A program made the translations under genes and the position numbers. Under the pieces are notes generated by a model that was given only the letters and a program-made list of their open reading frames with translations, searched no databases and was not told where the DNA came from. Below are positions 51,772 through 61,558 of a stretch of DNA of 64,000 nt, one piece after another. Location: contig NZ_CP033875.1 in the NCBI RefSeq assembly GCF_002742645.2, positions 2,334,001-2,398,000 of the forward strand, in the 5' to 3' direction. Every line of letters begins with the position of its first letter. The first letter of the stretch is position 1. Origin of the DNA: Caulobacter sp. FWC26 (GTDB lineage: Bacteria; Pseudomonadota; Alphaproteobacteria; Caulobacterales; Caulobacteraceae).

Positions 51772-53181
51772 ATGAGCACCGCCAAGGACATCCTGAACCT
51801 GATCAAGGAAAAGGACGTGAAGTACGTCGACGTCCGCTTCACGGACGTGCGCGGCAAGATGCAGCACGTCACCTTCGACATCGATCTGGTTGACGACGAC
51901 TTCCTCAACGACGGCACGATGTTCGACGGCTCGTCGATCGCCGGCTGGAAGGCCATCAACGAGTCGGACATGAAGCTGCGCCCCGACCTGTCGAGCGCAA
52001 TCATCGACCCGTTCTACCAACAGACCACGCTGGCGCTGTTCTGCGACGTCGTGAACCCTGACACCGGCACCCCGTACAACCGCGACCCGCGCTCGATCGC
52101 CAAGGCCGCTCTGAACTACCTGAAGTCGGCCGGCGTGGGCGACACGGTCTACTTCGGCCCGGAAGCCGAGTTCTTCATCTTCGACGACGTGCGTTGGTCG
52201 ACCGCTCCGCACGACACCAGCTACTCGTTCGACTCGACCGAACTGCCGGTCAACTCGAACAAGCAATACGCCGAAGGCAACATGGGTCACCGCCCGGGCC
52301 CGAAGGGCGGCTACTTCCCGGTGAACCCGGTCGACAGCTGCCAGGATCTGCGTGGCGAAATGCTGGCCGTCATGGGCGAGCTGGGCATGAAGCCGGAAAA
52401 GCACCACCACGAAGTGGCCCCGGCCCAGCACGAACTCGGCCTGAAATTCGACACCATGGTCACCATGGCCGACCGGATGCAGCTCTATAAGTACGTCATC
52501 CACAACGTCGCTGCGGCTTACGGCAAGACGGCCACCTTCATGGCCAAGCCGATGTTCGCCGACAACGGTTCGGGCATGCACGTGCACCAATCGATCTGGC
52601 AGGACGGCAAGCCGCTGTTCGCCGGCGACAAGTACGCTGGCCTTTCGCAAGAATGCCTGTGGTACATCGGCGGCATCATCAAGCACGCCAAGGCGATCAA
52701 CGCGTTCTCGAACTCGACGACGAACTCGTACAAGCGCCTGGTGCCCGGCTACGAAGCCCCGGTGAAGCTGGCCTACAGCTCGCGCAACCGCTCGGCCTCG
52801 ATCCGCATCCCGCACGTCGACAGCCCGAAGGCCAAGCGCCTGGAAGCCCGCTTCCCCGATCCGATGGGCAACCCCTATCTGACCTTCGTCGCCCTGCTGA
52901 TGGCCGGCCTGGACGGCATCATCAACAAGATCGATCCGGGCGCTCCGGCCGACAAGAACCTCTACGACCTGCCGCCCCGCGAGCAGAAGAAGATCCCGGA
53001 AGTCTGCGGCTCGCTGCGCGAAGCCCTGGAAAACCTGGACAAGGACCGCGCCTTCCTGAAGGCCGGCGGCGTCATGGACGACGACTTCATCGACAGCTAC
53101 ATCGAGCTGAAGATGGAAGAGGTGATGCGCCTGCAACTGCACCCGCACCCGGTCGAGTTCGACATGTACTACAAGTGCTAA
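51772..53181 (+). CDS. glnA: Glutamine synthetase, type I
   Basis: GlnA joins ammonia to glutamate with ATP. The 469-residue protein has [10 protein letters not shown] near residue 46, the catalytic loop [29 protein letters not shown], and the adenylylation site Tyr398 in NLYDLPP, so it is the GSI-beta type controlled by GlnE. The start is ATG 51772 with GGGG upstream. A strong terminator follows, making glnB-glnA a two-gene unit. Confidence 0.98.
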   Translation: MSTAKDILNLIKEKDVKYVDVRFTDVRGKMQHVTFDIDLVDDDFLNDGTMFDGSSIAGWKAINESDMKLRPDLSSAIIDPFYQQTTLALFCDVVNPDTGTPYNRDPRSIAKAALNYLKSAGVGDTVYFGPEAEFFIFDDVRWSTAPHDTSYSFDSTELPVNSNKQYAEGNMGHRPGPKGGYFPVNPVDSCQDLRGEMLAVMGELGMKPEKHHHEVAPAQHELGLKFDTMVTMADRMQLYKYVIHNVAAAYGKTATFMAKPMFADNGSGMHVHQSIWQDGKPLFAGDKYAGLSQECLWYIGGIIKHAKAINAFSNSTTNSYKRLVPGYEAPVKLAYSSRNRSASIRIPHVDSPKAKRLEARFPDPMGNPYLTFVALLMAGLDGIINKIDPGAPADKNLYDLPPREQKKIPEVCGSLREALENLDKDRAFLKAGGVMDDDFIDSYIELKMEEVMRLQLHPHPVEFDMYYKC

Positions 53182-53206
53182 GCGCCTAGGGCTTAGGACA
53201 AAAGCT

Positions 53207-53239
53207 AAGGGGCCGGAGAGTGATCTCCGGCCCCTTTTT
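53207..53239 (+). terminator. Intrinsic terminator after glnA
   Basis: A 12-bp perfect stem AAGGGGCCGGAG/CTCCGGCCCCTT with a 6-nt loop runs into TTTTT, 25 bp after the glnA stop. Confidence 0.9.
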
Positions 53240-53475
53240 CGTTTCGCGCTCAGCGAGCCCGCTTCAAAAGTAGAATAACTTATTACTTAATGGGCGCCCG
53301 CTGAACAAAATTGTCGCAAGTTCGCAACATTGCCGACGCAATCGCCCGCAAGGTCCTGAAAAGACGTGATGCGCGATATCTCTCGGGCGGAAACTTGGCC
53401 TATCGCAGCGCAAACGGAATCGCCGCCAACGCCTGGATTACAACTCAGCGACGCGGCGTCTCGACAGGACATCTC

Positions 53476-55656
53476 ATGCACAGCCTCAATAGCTCCCTTC
53501 GTCGCACCCTGACGCTCTCCTGCGGCGCCGCCGCGCTGGTCACGGCGATGGCCGCCGCACCGGCGGCTTTCGCCCAGGACACCAAGGTGGGCGAAGTCAT
53601 CATCACCGCCCAAAAGCGCAGCGAAAACCTGCAGGACGTTCCGGTCTCGGTGGCCGCCATCAGCGGCGAGCGTCTGCAATCGACCTTCGCGGCCGGCGAC
53701 GACATCCTGGCGCTTTCGGCCAAGGCCCCGGGTCTCTACGCCGAGTCCTCGAACGGCCGCGTGGCGCCGCGCTTCTACATCCGCGGCCTGGGCAACGCCG
53801 ACTTCGATCTGGCCGCCTCGCAGCCGGTGTCGATCATTCAGGACGAAGTCGTTCTGGAAAATGTCGTCCTGAAGAGCTCGCCGCTCTACGATCTGGACCG
53901 CGTCGAAGTGCTGCGCGGCCCGCAAGGCACCCTGTTCGGCCGCAACACCACGGCAGGCATTGTCAAGTTCGACACCATCAAGCCGTCGGAAGAAATGAAG
54001 GGCCGCGCTTCGGCGACCTACGGTAGCTTCAACACCTTCACCTTCGACGGCGGCATCGGCGGCGCCCTGGTCGAAGGCAAGGTCGCGGCGCGCGCCTCGG
54101 TGCTGTTCCAGCATCGCGACGACTGGATCGACAACGGCTTCACCAAGAAGAAAAACGTGATGGGCGGCTTCAACGAGCGCGCCGCCCGCCTGCAACTGCT
54201 GTTCACCCCGAACGAAAAGCTGGACGCGCTGTTCAACGTCCACGGCCGCGACCTGGACGGCACCGCCGCCGTGTTCCGCGCCAACGTGCTGACCAAGGGC
54301 TCGAACAAGCTCAACGCGAACTACAAGCGCGACACCGTCTACTTCGACGCGGGCGCCAACAACCCGCAGAGCTACAAGGGCTACGGCGCGTCGGCCAACA
54401 TCGGCTACGACTTCGGCTCCGCCAAGCTGACCTCGATCACCGCCTATGAGAACACCCACGGTTTCAGCCGCGGCGACATCGACGGCGGCAACCCCACGGG
54501 CCCAGGCTTCATCCCGTTCCAGTCGGACACGCAGGACGGCATCAAGGACCTGGATCAGTGGACCCAGGAAATCCGTCTGGCCAGCAACACCGACGGCGCG
54601 CTGAGCTGGCAGGTGGGCGGCTTCTACTTCGACACGAAGTACGCGATCCAGACCAACCCCTTCTTCGCGCCCGCCACGACTCTCCAGCAGAAGAACACCG
54701 CCTGGGCCATCTTCGGTCAGGCGTCGTACAAGGTCAGCGACCAGCTCTCCGTCACCGGCGGCCTGCGCTACACTGACGACGACAAGGACATGAAGGTGCT
54801 CTCCGGCCCGAACATGGCCGCGCCGGTTTCGGTGTCGGACTCGCAGGTCAGCTGGGATCTCTCGGCGTTCTATAACGTCAGCGAGGACGTCAGCGTCTAC
54901 GCCAAGGTGGCCTCGGGCTTCCGCGGTCCGTCGATCCAAGGCCGTGACATCGCCTTCTTTTCGCCGGCCTCGGCGGCGAAGTCTGAAACGATCATGTCCT
55001 ACGAACTGGGCCTGAAGAGCGAGCTCTTCGACCGTCGCGTTCGCCTGAATGGCGCGGTGTTCGCCTACACGATCGACGATCCGCAGTTCAGCGCGGTCGG
55101 CGGCGGCAGCAACTCCAACCGCCTGATCAACGCCAAGAAGGGCGAAGCCTACGGCCTGGAACTGGACAGCGAATTCGTGGTCACCCCGAACTTCGTGATC
55201 ACCGCCGGCTACAGCTACGCGCACACCGAGATCAAGGACAGCAGCCTGGCCGTGGCCGTCTGCGCGGCTTGCACGGTCACCGATCCCAAGACCGCCGCCG
55301 GCGCCGCGCTGGTCAACGGCAACCCGTTCCCGAACGCGCCGAAGTACACCTTCGACTTCACCGCGCGTTACGCCTATCCGGTCGCCAGCGGCGAGCTGTT
55401 CGCCTACACCGATTGGAAGGTGCAGGGTTACACGAACCTGTTCCTCTACGAGTCGAAGGAGTTCTACTCCAAGGGTGACTTCGAAGGCGGCCTGAAGCTG
55501 GGCTACGCCAACAAGGAAGGCGGCTGGGAGGTTGCAGCCTTTGCTCGCAACATCACCAACGAGAGCAACATCAAGGGCGCCATCGACTTCAACAACCTGA
55601 CCGCGTTCGTCAACGAACCGCGGGTGGTCGGCGTTTCGATCGACGCTCGTTTCTAA
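53476..55656 (+). CDS. TonB-dependent receptor
   Basis: This is an outer-membrane gated beta-barrel of 726 residues. The signal peptide runs from MHSLNSSLRRTLTLSC to AAPAAFA-QD; the TonB-box/plug region is VGEVIITAQKRSENLQDVPV and the plug loop is GRNTTAGIVKF. The C-terminus ends in VGVSIDARF with the terminal Phe of porin-like barrels. I chose ATG 53476; the longer frame to 53311 has no signal-peptide logic. It resembles the large Caulobacter/Sphingomonas receptor family with sugar or siderophore substrates, but no transport or enzyme partner adjoins it, so the ligand is unknown. Confidence 0.9.
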   Translation: MHSLNSSLRRTLTLSCGAAALVTAMAAAPAAFAQDTKVGEVIITAQKRSENLQDVPVSVAAISGERLQSTFAAGDDILALSAKAPGLYAESSNGRVAPRFYIRGLGNADFDLAASQPVSIIQDEVVLENVVLKSSPLYDLDRVEVLRGPQGTLFGRNTTAGIVKFDTIKPSEEMKGRASATYGSFNTFTFDGGIGGALVEGKVAARASVLFQHRDDWIDNGFTKKKNVMGGFNERAARLQLLFTPNEKLDALFNVHGRDLDGTAAVFRANVLTKGSNKLNANYKRDTVYFDAGANNPQSYKGYGASANIGYDFGSAKLTSITAYENTHGFSRGDIDGGNPTGPGFIPFQSDTQDGIKDLDQWTQEIRLASNTDGALSWQVGGFYFDTKYAIQTNPFFAPATTLQQKNTAWAIFGQASYKVSDQLSVTGGLRYTDDDKDMKVLSGPNMAAPVSVSDSQVSWDLSAFYNVSEDVSVYAKVASGFRGPSIQGRDIAFFSPASAAKSETIMSYELGLKSELFDRRVRLNGAVFAYTIDDPQFSAVGGGSNSNRLINAKKGEAYGLELDSEFVVTPNFVITAGYSYAHTEIKDSSLAVAVCAACTVTDPKTAAGAALVNGNPFPNAPKYTFDFTARYAYPVASGELFAYTDWKVQGYTNLFLYESKEFYSKGDFEGGLKLGYANKEGGWEVAAFARNITNESNIKGAIDFNNLTAFVNEPRVVGVSIDARF

Positions 55657-55680
55657 GTCGAGCGATTTTGCTGGACGGGG

Positions 55681-55711
55681 AAAGGCCGTGGAGCAGTCCA
55701 CGGCCTTTCTT
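55681..55711 (+). terminator. Intrinsic terminator after the TonB-dependent receptor
   Basis: A 12-bp perfect stem AAAGGCCGTGGA/TCCACGGCCTTT with a 4-nt loop runs into CTTTC, 24 bp after the receptor stop. The converging monooxygenase gene ends 4 bp further on, so it may serve both. Confidence 0.85.
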
Positions 55712-55715
55712 TCGG

Positions 55716-56111
55716 TTAGGCCTGCAGACCGTGCCCCCCGACGGGCGTCGTTTCGAAACGTTGCGGGAAGCCTGCGATGATCGGCCTGGCCTTAGCGATC
55801 GCGGCCTGAACCGCCGGTAGCTTCAACGAGGCTGAATGCGCCTGCATGTCGGTCCAGACCTCCGTAATCCAGATCGCGTCGGGATTGGTCGGGTCGGTGG
55901 CGAGCACGTAGCTCAAGCAACCAGGCATCTCAGCCGTCCCGTCGCGAAGAATCGCGAGTAGGTCATCACGCTTGCCGGGTACGGCGAGCATCTGACCAAT
56001 CAGTCCATACATGGGCGCTTTTCCCTCAGCGGCCTTGGAAACAGTAGGACACGCGATGGCGGCCGCACCGCCGGCCAGCACATCCCGCCGGCCAAACTCA
56101 GTTTTGCTCAT
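55716..56111 (-). CDS. Secreted antibiotic-biosynthesis-monooxygenase (ABM) domain protein
   Basis: The 131-residue protein has a twin-arginine-like signal (KTEFGRRDVLAGGAAAIAC) and then an ABM/quinol-monooxygenase fold: MYGLIGQMLAVPGKRDDLLAIL, a middle WITEVWTDMQAHSAS, and a C-terminal helix. A Cys in the signal (IACPTV) could make it a lipoprotein instead. The start is ATG 56111. No partner gene adjoins. Function cannot be narrowed further than small-molecule oxidation or binding. Confidence 0.75.
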   Translation of the reverse strand: MSKTEFGRRDVLAGGAAAIACPTVSKAAEGKAPMYGLIGQMLAVPGKRDDLLAILRDGTAEMPGCLSYVLATDPTNPDAIWITEVWTDMQAHSASLKLPAVQAAIAKARPIIAGFPQRFETTPVGGHGLQA

Positions 56112-56278
56112 CCAGGCCCCCTTTTGACGCTTCGGCCATATCGGCATTGACGCGCAAACCGGCGCTTGAGGCGCCGCGCAAGGTTTTTGCTGACGAGCGA
56201 ACTCTTCCGCGCCGTTTAACTTGATAACGCGGTTCTTTTCGTCTGTCCTTCCGCCCTCTTCGAGAGTCGGGGTTTTTC

Positions 56279-57748
56279 ATGATGAGATGGCGTTCCGTGG
56301 CGATGGCCACCAGCCTGCTCGCGCTTGGTCTTACGGCCTGCGCGACGACCGGGACCGGCGGTCCCTCCAAATCGTCCGCGCCCGCCAAGCCGGCGGAGAA
56401 GGCCGAGGTCAAGCCGCTGCCCAAGGGTCTGGATGGTCGGGCCTCCACGGGCTTCCCGTCGACCTATAAGCCACTCCCCTCCCGCGCGACCGCGTTTGTC
56501 GGGGCCACCGTGCTGACGGCGACAGGCCAGCAGATCGAGAACGGGGTGGTGTTCGTCTCCGAGGGCAAGATCACGTCGGTCGGCGGCCCGGAGACGCCAG
56601 TCCCGGCGGACGTCGTCGTGGTCGACGCCAAGGGCAAGTGGATCACGCCCGGCATCATCGACGCGCACAGCCACCTTGGCGTCTATCCCTCGCCCGGCGT
56701 CTCGGCCCGTTCCGATGGCAACGAGGCCACCGACCCGAACACCGCTCAAGTCTGGGCGGAGCATTCGGTCTGGCCGCAGGACCCGGGTTTCAACCGGGCC
56801 CGGGCAGGCGGCGTGACCACGCTTCAAATTCTACCGGGCTCGGCCAACCTGTTCGGCGGCCGCTCGGTGACCCTGAAGAACGTCCCCTCGCTGACCATGC
56901 AGGGCATGAAGTTCCCCGGTGCGCCCTACGGTCTGAAGATGGCCTGCGGCGAGAACCCCAAGCGAGTCTACGGCGGCAAGGGTCGCAACCCGTCGACGGC
57001 GATGGGCAACGCTTTCGGCTTCCGTCGGGCCTGGATCGACGCGGCCGACTACGCCCGTAAGTGGGACGATTTCCGCACCAAGCAGCAGAAGGGCGAGAAG
57101 GCCGATGCGCCCAAGCGCGACTTGCAGCTTGAGACCTTGGCCGGCGTTCTGAAGGGCGAGATCCTGGTGCAGAACCACTGCTATCGCGCCGACGAAATGG
57201 CCGTGATGATCGATATCGCCAAGGAGTTTGGCTACAAGATCACGATGTTCCACCACGCGATCGAGAGCTACAAGATCGCGCCCGTGCTGGCCAAGGAAGA
57301 GATCTGCTCGGCCACCTGGGCCTCGTGGACCGGCTTCAAGATGGAAAGCCTGGACGGCATCGACGCCAACGCGGCGATCCTGGCCAAGAACGGCGCCTGT
57401 GTCGTGATCCACTCCGACGACGCGATCATGACCCAGCGCCTGAACCAGGAGGCCGCGATCGCCATGGCGGCCGGCGCCAAGCTCGGGATCAACATCCCGC
57501 GCGCCGAGGCCATCAAGTGGATCACGGCCAACCCGGCCAAGGCCATGGGCATCGGCGACAAGACGGGTTCGATCGAGCCCGGCAAGGCCGCCGATCTCGT
57601 GGTCTGGAGCCGCGACCCGTTCAGCGTCTACGCCCAGGCCGAGCAGGTCTATGTCGACGGCGCGCTGACCTACGATCGCAAGGATCCGCGCTTCCAGCCC
57701 AAGTCCGATTTCGAGCTCGGCCAGCCCGGCCAAGGAGCGTTCAACTGA
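56279..57748 (+). CDS. Exported amidohydrolase with lipoprotein signal
   Basis: This 489-residue protein starts with MMRWRSVAMATSLLALGLTAC, predicting lipidation at Cys21. A low-complexity Lys/Ala/Pro segment (about 28-70) links to the amidohydrolase domain: GIIDAHSHLGVYPSPG with metal ligands His130 and His132, His in QNHCYRADEM and MFHHAIESYK, and the catalytic Asp in IHSDDAIMTQ. The C-terminal small domain has PGKAADLVVWSRDPFSVYAQ. It overlaps the next amidohydrolase gene by one base (TGATG). The substrate is unknown, perhaps a periplasmic cyclic amide or peptide. Confidence 0.87.
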   Translation: MMRWRSVAMATSLLALGLTACATTGTGGPSKSSAPAKPAEKAEVKPLPKGLDGRASTGFPSTYKPLPSRATAFVGATVLTATGQQIENGVVFVSEGKITSVGGPETPVPADVVVVDAKGKWITPGIIDAHSHLGVYPSPGVSARSDGNEATDPNTAQVWAEHSVWPQDPGFNRARAGGVTTLQILPGSANLFGGRSVTLKNVPSLTMQGMKFPGAPYGLKMACGENPKRVYGGKGRNPSTAMGNAFGFRRAWIDAADYARKWDDFRTKQQKGEKADAPKRDLQLETLAGVLKGEILVQNHCYRADEMAVMIDIAKEFGYKITMFHHAIESYKIAPVLAKEEICSATWASWTGFKMESLDGIDANAAILAKNGACVVIHSDDAIMTQRLNQEAAIAMAAGAKLGINIPRAEAIKWITANPAKAMGIGDKTGSIEPGKAADLVVWSRDPFSVYAQAEQVYVDGALTYDRKDPRFQPKSDFELGQPGQGAFN

Positions 57749-59100
57749 TGATCCGGTCCCTGCTTCTCGCCAGCGCCGCCTGCGTACTGGCCTTCCCCGC
57801 GGCGGCCGAAACGGTCGCCATCGTCAACGCCCGCATCGAGCCGGTGTCCAGCGCCGCCATCCCGAGCGGGACCCTGGTGATCAAGGACGGCAAGATCGCC
57901 GCCTTGGGCGCCAGCGTCCAGGTTCCGGCCGGAGCCCGCGTCATCGACGCCAAGGGCGGGGTGGTGACCCCGGGCCTAATCGCGCCCTCGTCGAACCTCG
58001 GCGCGTCCGAGATCAGCGGCGTACGCGAGACCCGCGATGACGGCACCGGCAATGCGCTCAGCGCGGCCTTCGACATCAGCTACGCGATCAATCCGGCCTC
58101 GACCTTCCTGGGCCTGGCGCGGGATGGCGGGATCACCAGTTCGGCCGTCACGCCTGTGCTGTCCGGCTCCGGCGGCGGCGCTCACGAGCACGCCGATGAC
58201 GGCGTGGTCGAGGAGATGACCGCCGGCGCCCAGGGCGACGGCGATCCGCCGCTGTTCGGCGGCCAGGCGGCCTTCATCCGCCTGAAGGCCGGCAGCCCAG
58301 ACATCGTCGAGGCCTCCAAGCTGGCTGTCACCGTTTCGCTCGGCGAAAGCGGCGCGCGGTCGGCCGGCGGCTCGCGGGGCGCCAACCTGATCCTGATCCG
58401 CTCGGCTCTGGAGGACGCCCGCGCGTTCGCCAACCGCCGCGCCGCGTTCGAGCAGGGCGCCACGCGCGACTTCGGGCTCTCGCGTCTGGACCTGCAGGCG
58501 TTGATCCCAGTTGTCCAGGGCAAGACCCCGCTGCTGATCCGCGTCTCCCGCGCCGCCGACATCCGGCAGGCGCTGAAGCTGGCGGCCGATGAAAAGATCA
58601 AGATCGTCCTCGAAGGGGTCGAGGAGGGCTGGATGGTCGCAGCCGAGATCGCCAAGGCGGGCGTGCCGGTCATCCTGGATCCGCAGGCCGACCTGCCCGA
58701 CAGCTTCGAGACCCTGGGCTCGCGCCTCGACAACGCCGCTCGGCTGCACGCCGCCGGTGTTCCGGTGGCGGTCAACGGCTCGCGGGACTTCAACAACCTG
58801 CGTCAGGAGCGCCTGAACGCCGGCCTGGCGGTCGCCAACGGCCTGCCCTACCCGGCCGCCCTGGCCGCCGTCACCCTGGTCCCCGCCAAAATCTGGGGCC
58901 AGGGCGACAAGGTCGGATCGCTTGAGGTCGGCAAGATCGCCGACGTGGTTGTCTGGAACGGCGACCCGCTGGAGACCACCAGCTGGCCGACGGCCGTGCT
59001 GGTCGGCGGCGTCGAGCAGCCCAAGGACGGTCGCCACCAGCAACTGAAGGCCCGCTACGCGGCCAGCGACGAGAGCGGCTACCCGCCGGCCTATCGCTAG
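57748..59100 (+). CDS. Exported amidohydrolase-like protein lacking the HxH metal motif
   Basis: The 450-residue protein has signal peptide MIRSLLLASAACVLAFPAAA-ET and the amidohydrolase framework (VAIVNARIEPVSSAAIPSG, DGKIAALG, VGSLEVGKIADVVVWNGDP at the end). Where its partner has DAHSH it reads APSSN (residues 79-83), so the two N-terminal metal ligands are gone; a separate GGGAHEHADD loop does not align. It may be a non-catalytic partner subunit or have a different metal site. The ATG at 57748 is joined to the preceding stop. Confidence 0.82.
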   Translation: MIRSLLLASAACVLAFPAAAETVAIVNARIEPVSSAAIPSGTLVIKDGKIAALGASVQVPAGARVIDAKGGVVTPGLIAPSSNLGASEISGVRETRDDGTGNALSAAFDISYAINPASTFLGLARDGGITSSAVTPVLSGSGGGAHEHADDGVVEEMTAGAQGDGDPPLFGGQAAFIRLKAGSPDIVEASKLAVTVSLGESGARSAGGSRGANLILIRSALEDARAFANRRAAFEQGATRDFGLSRLDLQALIPVVQGKTPLLIRVSRAADIRQALKLAADEKIKIVLEGVEEGWMVAAEIAKAGVPVILDPQADLPDSFETLGSRLDNAARLHAAGVPVAVNGSRDFNNLRQERLNAGLAVANGLPYPAALAAVTLVPAKIWGQGDKVGSLEVGKIADVVVWNGDPLETTSWPTAVLVGGVEQPKDGRHQQLKARYAASDESGYPPAYR

Positions 59101-59107
59101 GCGCTCC

Positions 59108-59145
59108 AATCCGCCCCCAGTCCGCTGGGGGCGGATTTCTCTTTT
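59108..59145 (+). terminator. Intrinsic terminator of the amidohydrolase pair
   Basis: A 12-bp perfect stem AATCCGCCCCCA/TGGGGGCGGATT with a 6-nt loop runs into TCTCTTTTC, 8 bp after the second amidohydrolase stop. Confidence 0.9.
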
Positions 59146-59205
59146 CAGGGGAAGCCGCGACGGCCATACGAGGCCCCCGCGTTCGAATCGCCTAGACTTC
59201 CCTTG

Positions 59206-61311
59206 ATGTCCTCCTCCGATAAGACCCCATCCCTGTTTGGTGACGACGACGCCCTGGCGCCGGTCCCCGCCGCGCCGTTCAAGGCCAGCGTGGAGCCGCA
59301 CGTCGAGGCGACGCCGCGTCCGATGCCCCCGCCCCCGCCGTCAAAGTCCGCGCCCCCGGCCGCGCCCGCCGGGAAGCCCGGCGAATACTCGGCCGCCGAC
59401 ATCGAGGTGCTGGAAGGCCTGGAGCCGGTTCGCAAGCGGCCGGGCATGTACATCGGCGGCACCGATGAGCGGGCCCTGCACCACCTGTTCGCCGAAGTGC
59501 TGGACAACTCGATGGACGAGGCCGTGGCCGGCTTCGCCAAGACCATCGAGGTCAAGCTCGACGCCGACGGCTTCCTGTCGGTCAAGGACGACGGTCGCGG
59601 CATGCCCGTCGACCCGCACCCCAAGTACCCCGGCAAGTCGGCGCTGGAGGTCATCATGACCGTCCTGCACGCCGGCGGTAAGTTCACGGGCAAGGCCTAC
59701 GAGACCTCCGGCGGCCTGCACGGCGTCGGCGCCAGCGTCGTCAACGCCCTGTCCGAGCGCGTCGAGGTCACCGTCTGGCGCGACGGCTTCGAGCACCTGC
59801 AGGTCTTCGCCCGCGGCAAGCCGCTGGGGCCCATCCAGCAGGTCGCGCCGTCGCGCAAGAAGGGCACCATGGTGCGCTTCAAGCCCGACGACGAGATCTT
59901 CGGCGAGGGGACCAATTTCAAGCCCGCGCGCCTCTACCGCATGGCCCGGTCCAAGGCCTATCTGTTCCGCGGCGTGCAGATCAAATGGTCCTGCGATCCC
60001 TCGCGGATCCATGACCAGACCCCGCCCGAGGCCACGTTCCACTTCCCCAACGGCCTGGCCGACTTCCTGGCTGAGCGGACCAAAGGCCTCACCACTATCA
60101 CGCCCGAGAGCTTCTCGGGCCGCATCGAGCGCCAGGGCGAGGCCGGCGCCGTCGAGTGGGCCGTCACCTGGACGCCCCAGGGCTTCGGCGAGCACGACGG
60201 CTTCATGCAGTCGTACTGCAACACCGTGCCCACGCCCGAAGGCGGCACCCACGAGAGCGGTTTCCGCGCCGCCCTGACCCGCGGTCTCAAGGCCTACGCC
60301 GAGCTCAAGGGCGAGAAGCGCGGCACGATCATCACCGCCGACGACGTCGTCGCCCAGGCCGGCGCGCTGATCTCGGTGTTCATCAAGAACCCCGAGTTCC
60401 AGGGCCAGACCAAGGAAAAGCTCTCCACCAGCGAAGCCCAGCGCTTCGTGGAAGCGGCGCTGCGCGACCCGTTCGACCTGTGGCTGTCGTCCAGCCCGAA
60501 GAACGCCCAGGCCCTCCTGGAATTCGTCATCGAGCGGGCCGAGGAGCGCCTAAAGCGCCGCAAAGACAAGGAAGTCTCCCGCGCCAGCGCGACCCGCAAG
60601 CTGCGCCTGCCGGGCAAGCTGGCCGACTGCGCCGGGAGCGCGGTCGACGGGGCCGAGCTCTTCATCGTCGAAGGCGACTCGGCCGGCGGCTCGGCCAAGC
60701 AGGCCCGCGACCGCAAATTCCAGGCGATCCTGCCGCTGCGCGGCAAGATCCTGAACGTGGCCTCGGCCAGCGGCGAGAAGTTCACCGCCAACAAGGAGCT
60801 GTCGGACCTGATGCTGGCCCTGGGCGCCCAGGCCGGCTCCAAGTACCGCGAGGAAGATCTGCGCTACGAGCGGATCATCATCATGACCGACGCCGACGTC
60901 GACGGCGCCCACATCGCCTCCCTGCTGATCACCTTCTTCTACCGCACCATGCCGGACGTGATCCGCCAGGGGCACCTGTTCCTGGCCCTGCCGCCGCTGT
61001 ACCGCCTCAGCCACGGCGGCAAGTCGGAATACGCCCGCGACGACGCCCACAAGGACGAGCTCCTGGCCACGGTGTTCAAGGGCAAGAAGCCCGAGATCGG
61101 CCGCTTCAAGGGCCTGGGCGAGATGATGGCCGCCCAGCTGAAGGAGACCACCATGGACCCCAAGAAGCGCACCCTGGCCCGCGTCACCCTGCCCCGCCAC
61201 GAGGAAAGCGTCGAAGACCTGGTCGAGACCCTGATGGGCCGCAAACCCGAACTGCGCTTCCGCTTCATCCAGGAAAACGCCGAGTTCGCGGCGGCGGATC
61301 TGGATCTGTAG
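59206..61311 (+). CDS. parE: DNA topoisomerase IV subunit B
   Basis: ParE is the ATPase subunit of topoisomerase IV, which decatenates daughter chromosomes. The 701-residue protein has a Pro/Ala-rich N-terminal extension (about 60 residues), then the GHKL ATPase motifs LDNSMDEAVAG and GGLHGVGASVVNAL, and the TOPRIM EGDSAGGSAKQARDR and MTDADVDGAHI. The start is ATG 59206; a TTG one codon earlier is an alternative. Its C-terminus (RKPELRFRFIQENAEF) matches the family. It follows the amidohydrolase terminator, so it has its own promoter. Confidence 0.96.
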   Translation: MSSSDKTPSLFGDDDALAPVPAAPFKASVEPHVEATPRPMPPPPPSKSAPPAAPAGKPGEYSAADIEVLEGLEPVRKRPGMYIGGTDERALHHLFAEVLDNSMDEAVAGFAKTIEVKLDADGFLSVKDDGRGMPVDPHPKYPGKSALEVIMTVLHAGGKFTGKAYETSGGLHGVGASVVNALSERVEVTVWRDGFEHLQVFARGKPLGPIQQVAPSRKKGTMVRFKPDDEIFGEGTNFKPARLYRMARSKAYLFRGVQIKWSCDPSRIHDQTPPEATFHFPNGLADFLAERTKGLTTITPESFSGRIERQGEAGAVEWAVTWTPQGFGEHDGFMQSYCNTVPTPEGGTHESGFRAALTRGLKAYAELKGEKRGTIITADDVVAQAGALISVFIKNPEFQGQTKEKLSTSEAQRFVEAALRDPFDLWLSSSPKNAQALLEFVIERAEERLKRRKDKEVSRASATRKLRLPGKLADCAGSAVDGAELFIVEGDSAGGSAKQARDRKFQAILPLRGKILNVASASGEKFTANKELSDLMLALGAQAGSKYREEDLRYERIIIMTDADVDGAHIASLLITFFYRTMPDVIRQGHLFLALPPLYRLSHGGKSEYARDDAHKDELLATVFKGKKPEIGRFKGLGEMMAAQLKETTMDPKKRTLARVTLPRHEESVEDLVETLMGRKPELRFRFIQENAEFAAADLDL

Positions 61312-61405
61312 GTCAGGGAAGCTCCCGTCCTCGTGATGCAGATGGGCCGGGATGGGGTGACTACTGAGCGAAAGCCGCCTTTTGCCCCCTCCGCGCGAAG
61401 CCTGT

Positions 61406-61434
61406 CCCCGGGGCGCGCCAAGCGCGCCCCGGGG
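61406..61434 (+). terminator. GC-only hairpin after parE
   Basis: A 13-bp perfect stem CCCCGGGGCGCGC/GCGCGCCCCGGGG with a 3-nt loop is followed by a run of C and G, with no U-run. It could be a weak terminator or an intergenic repeat element; I cannot decide without a genome search. Confidence 0.4.
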
Positions 61435-61503
61435 GCGCTCCCCCCCCCCGGAGGGGGAGGGTTCCAAAAGGACAAGGCTCGAGGAGTCGGCTTGACCAAT
61501 CGC

Positions 61504-61542
61504 ATTACACACGTAATCTCAACGTCGATTTTACATGCGTAA
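61504..61542. promoter_or_regulatory. Pair of TTAC-N4-GTAA sites before a small membrane protein gene
   Basis: ATTAC-ACAC-GTAAT at 61504-61517 and TTAC-ATGC-GTAA at 61531-61542 are two inverted repeats with centres 26 bp apart, on the same face of the helix, just upstream of the gene starting at 61559. Such dyads resemble repressor operators; the regulator is unknown. Confidence 0.5.
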
Positions 61543-61558
61543 TCAACGGGAGCCTACC

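Noticed and set aside
53287..55701. Long minus-strand frame opposite the TonB-dependent receptor
   Set aside because: It covers the whole receptor gene antisense and is Val/Arg/Ala/Gly/Asp-rich; the plus-strand frame has a signal peptide, plug motifs and a terminator.
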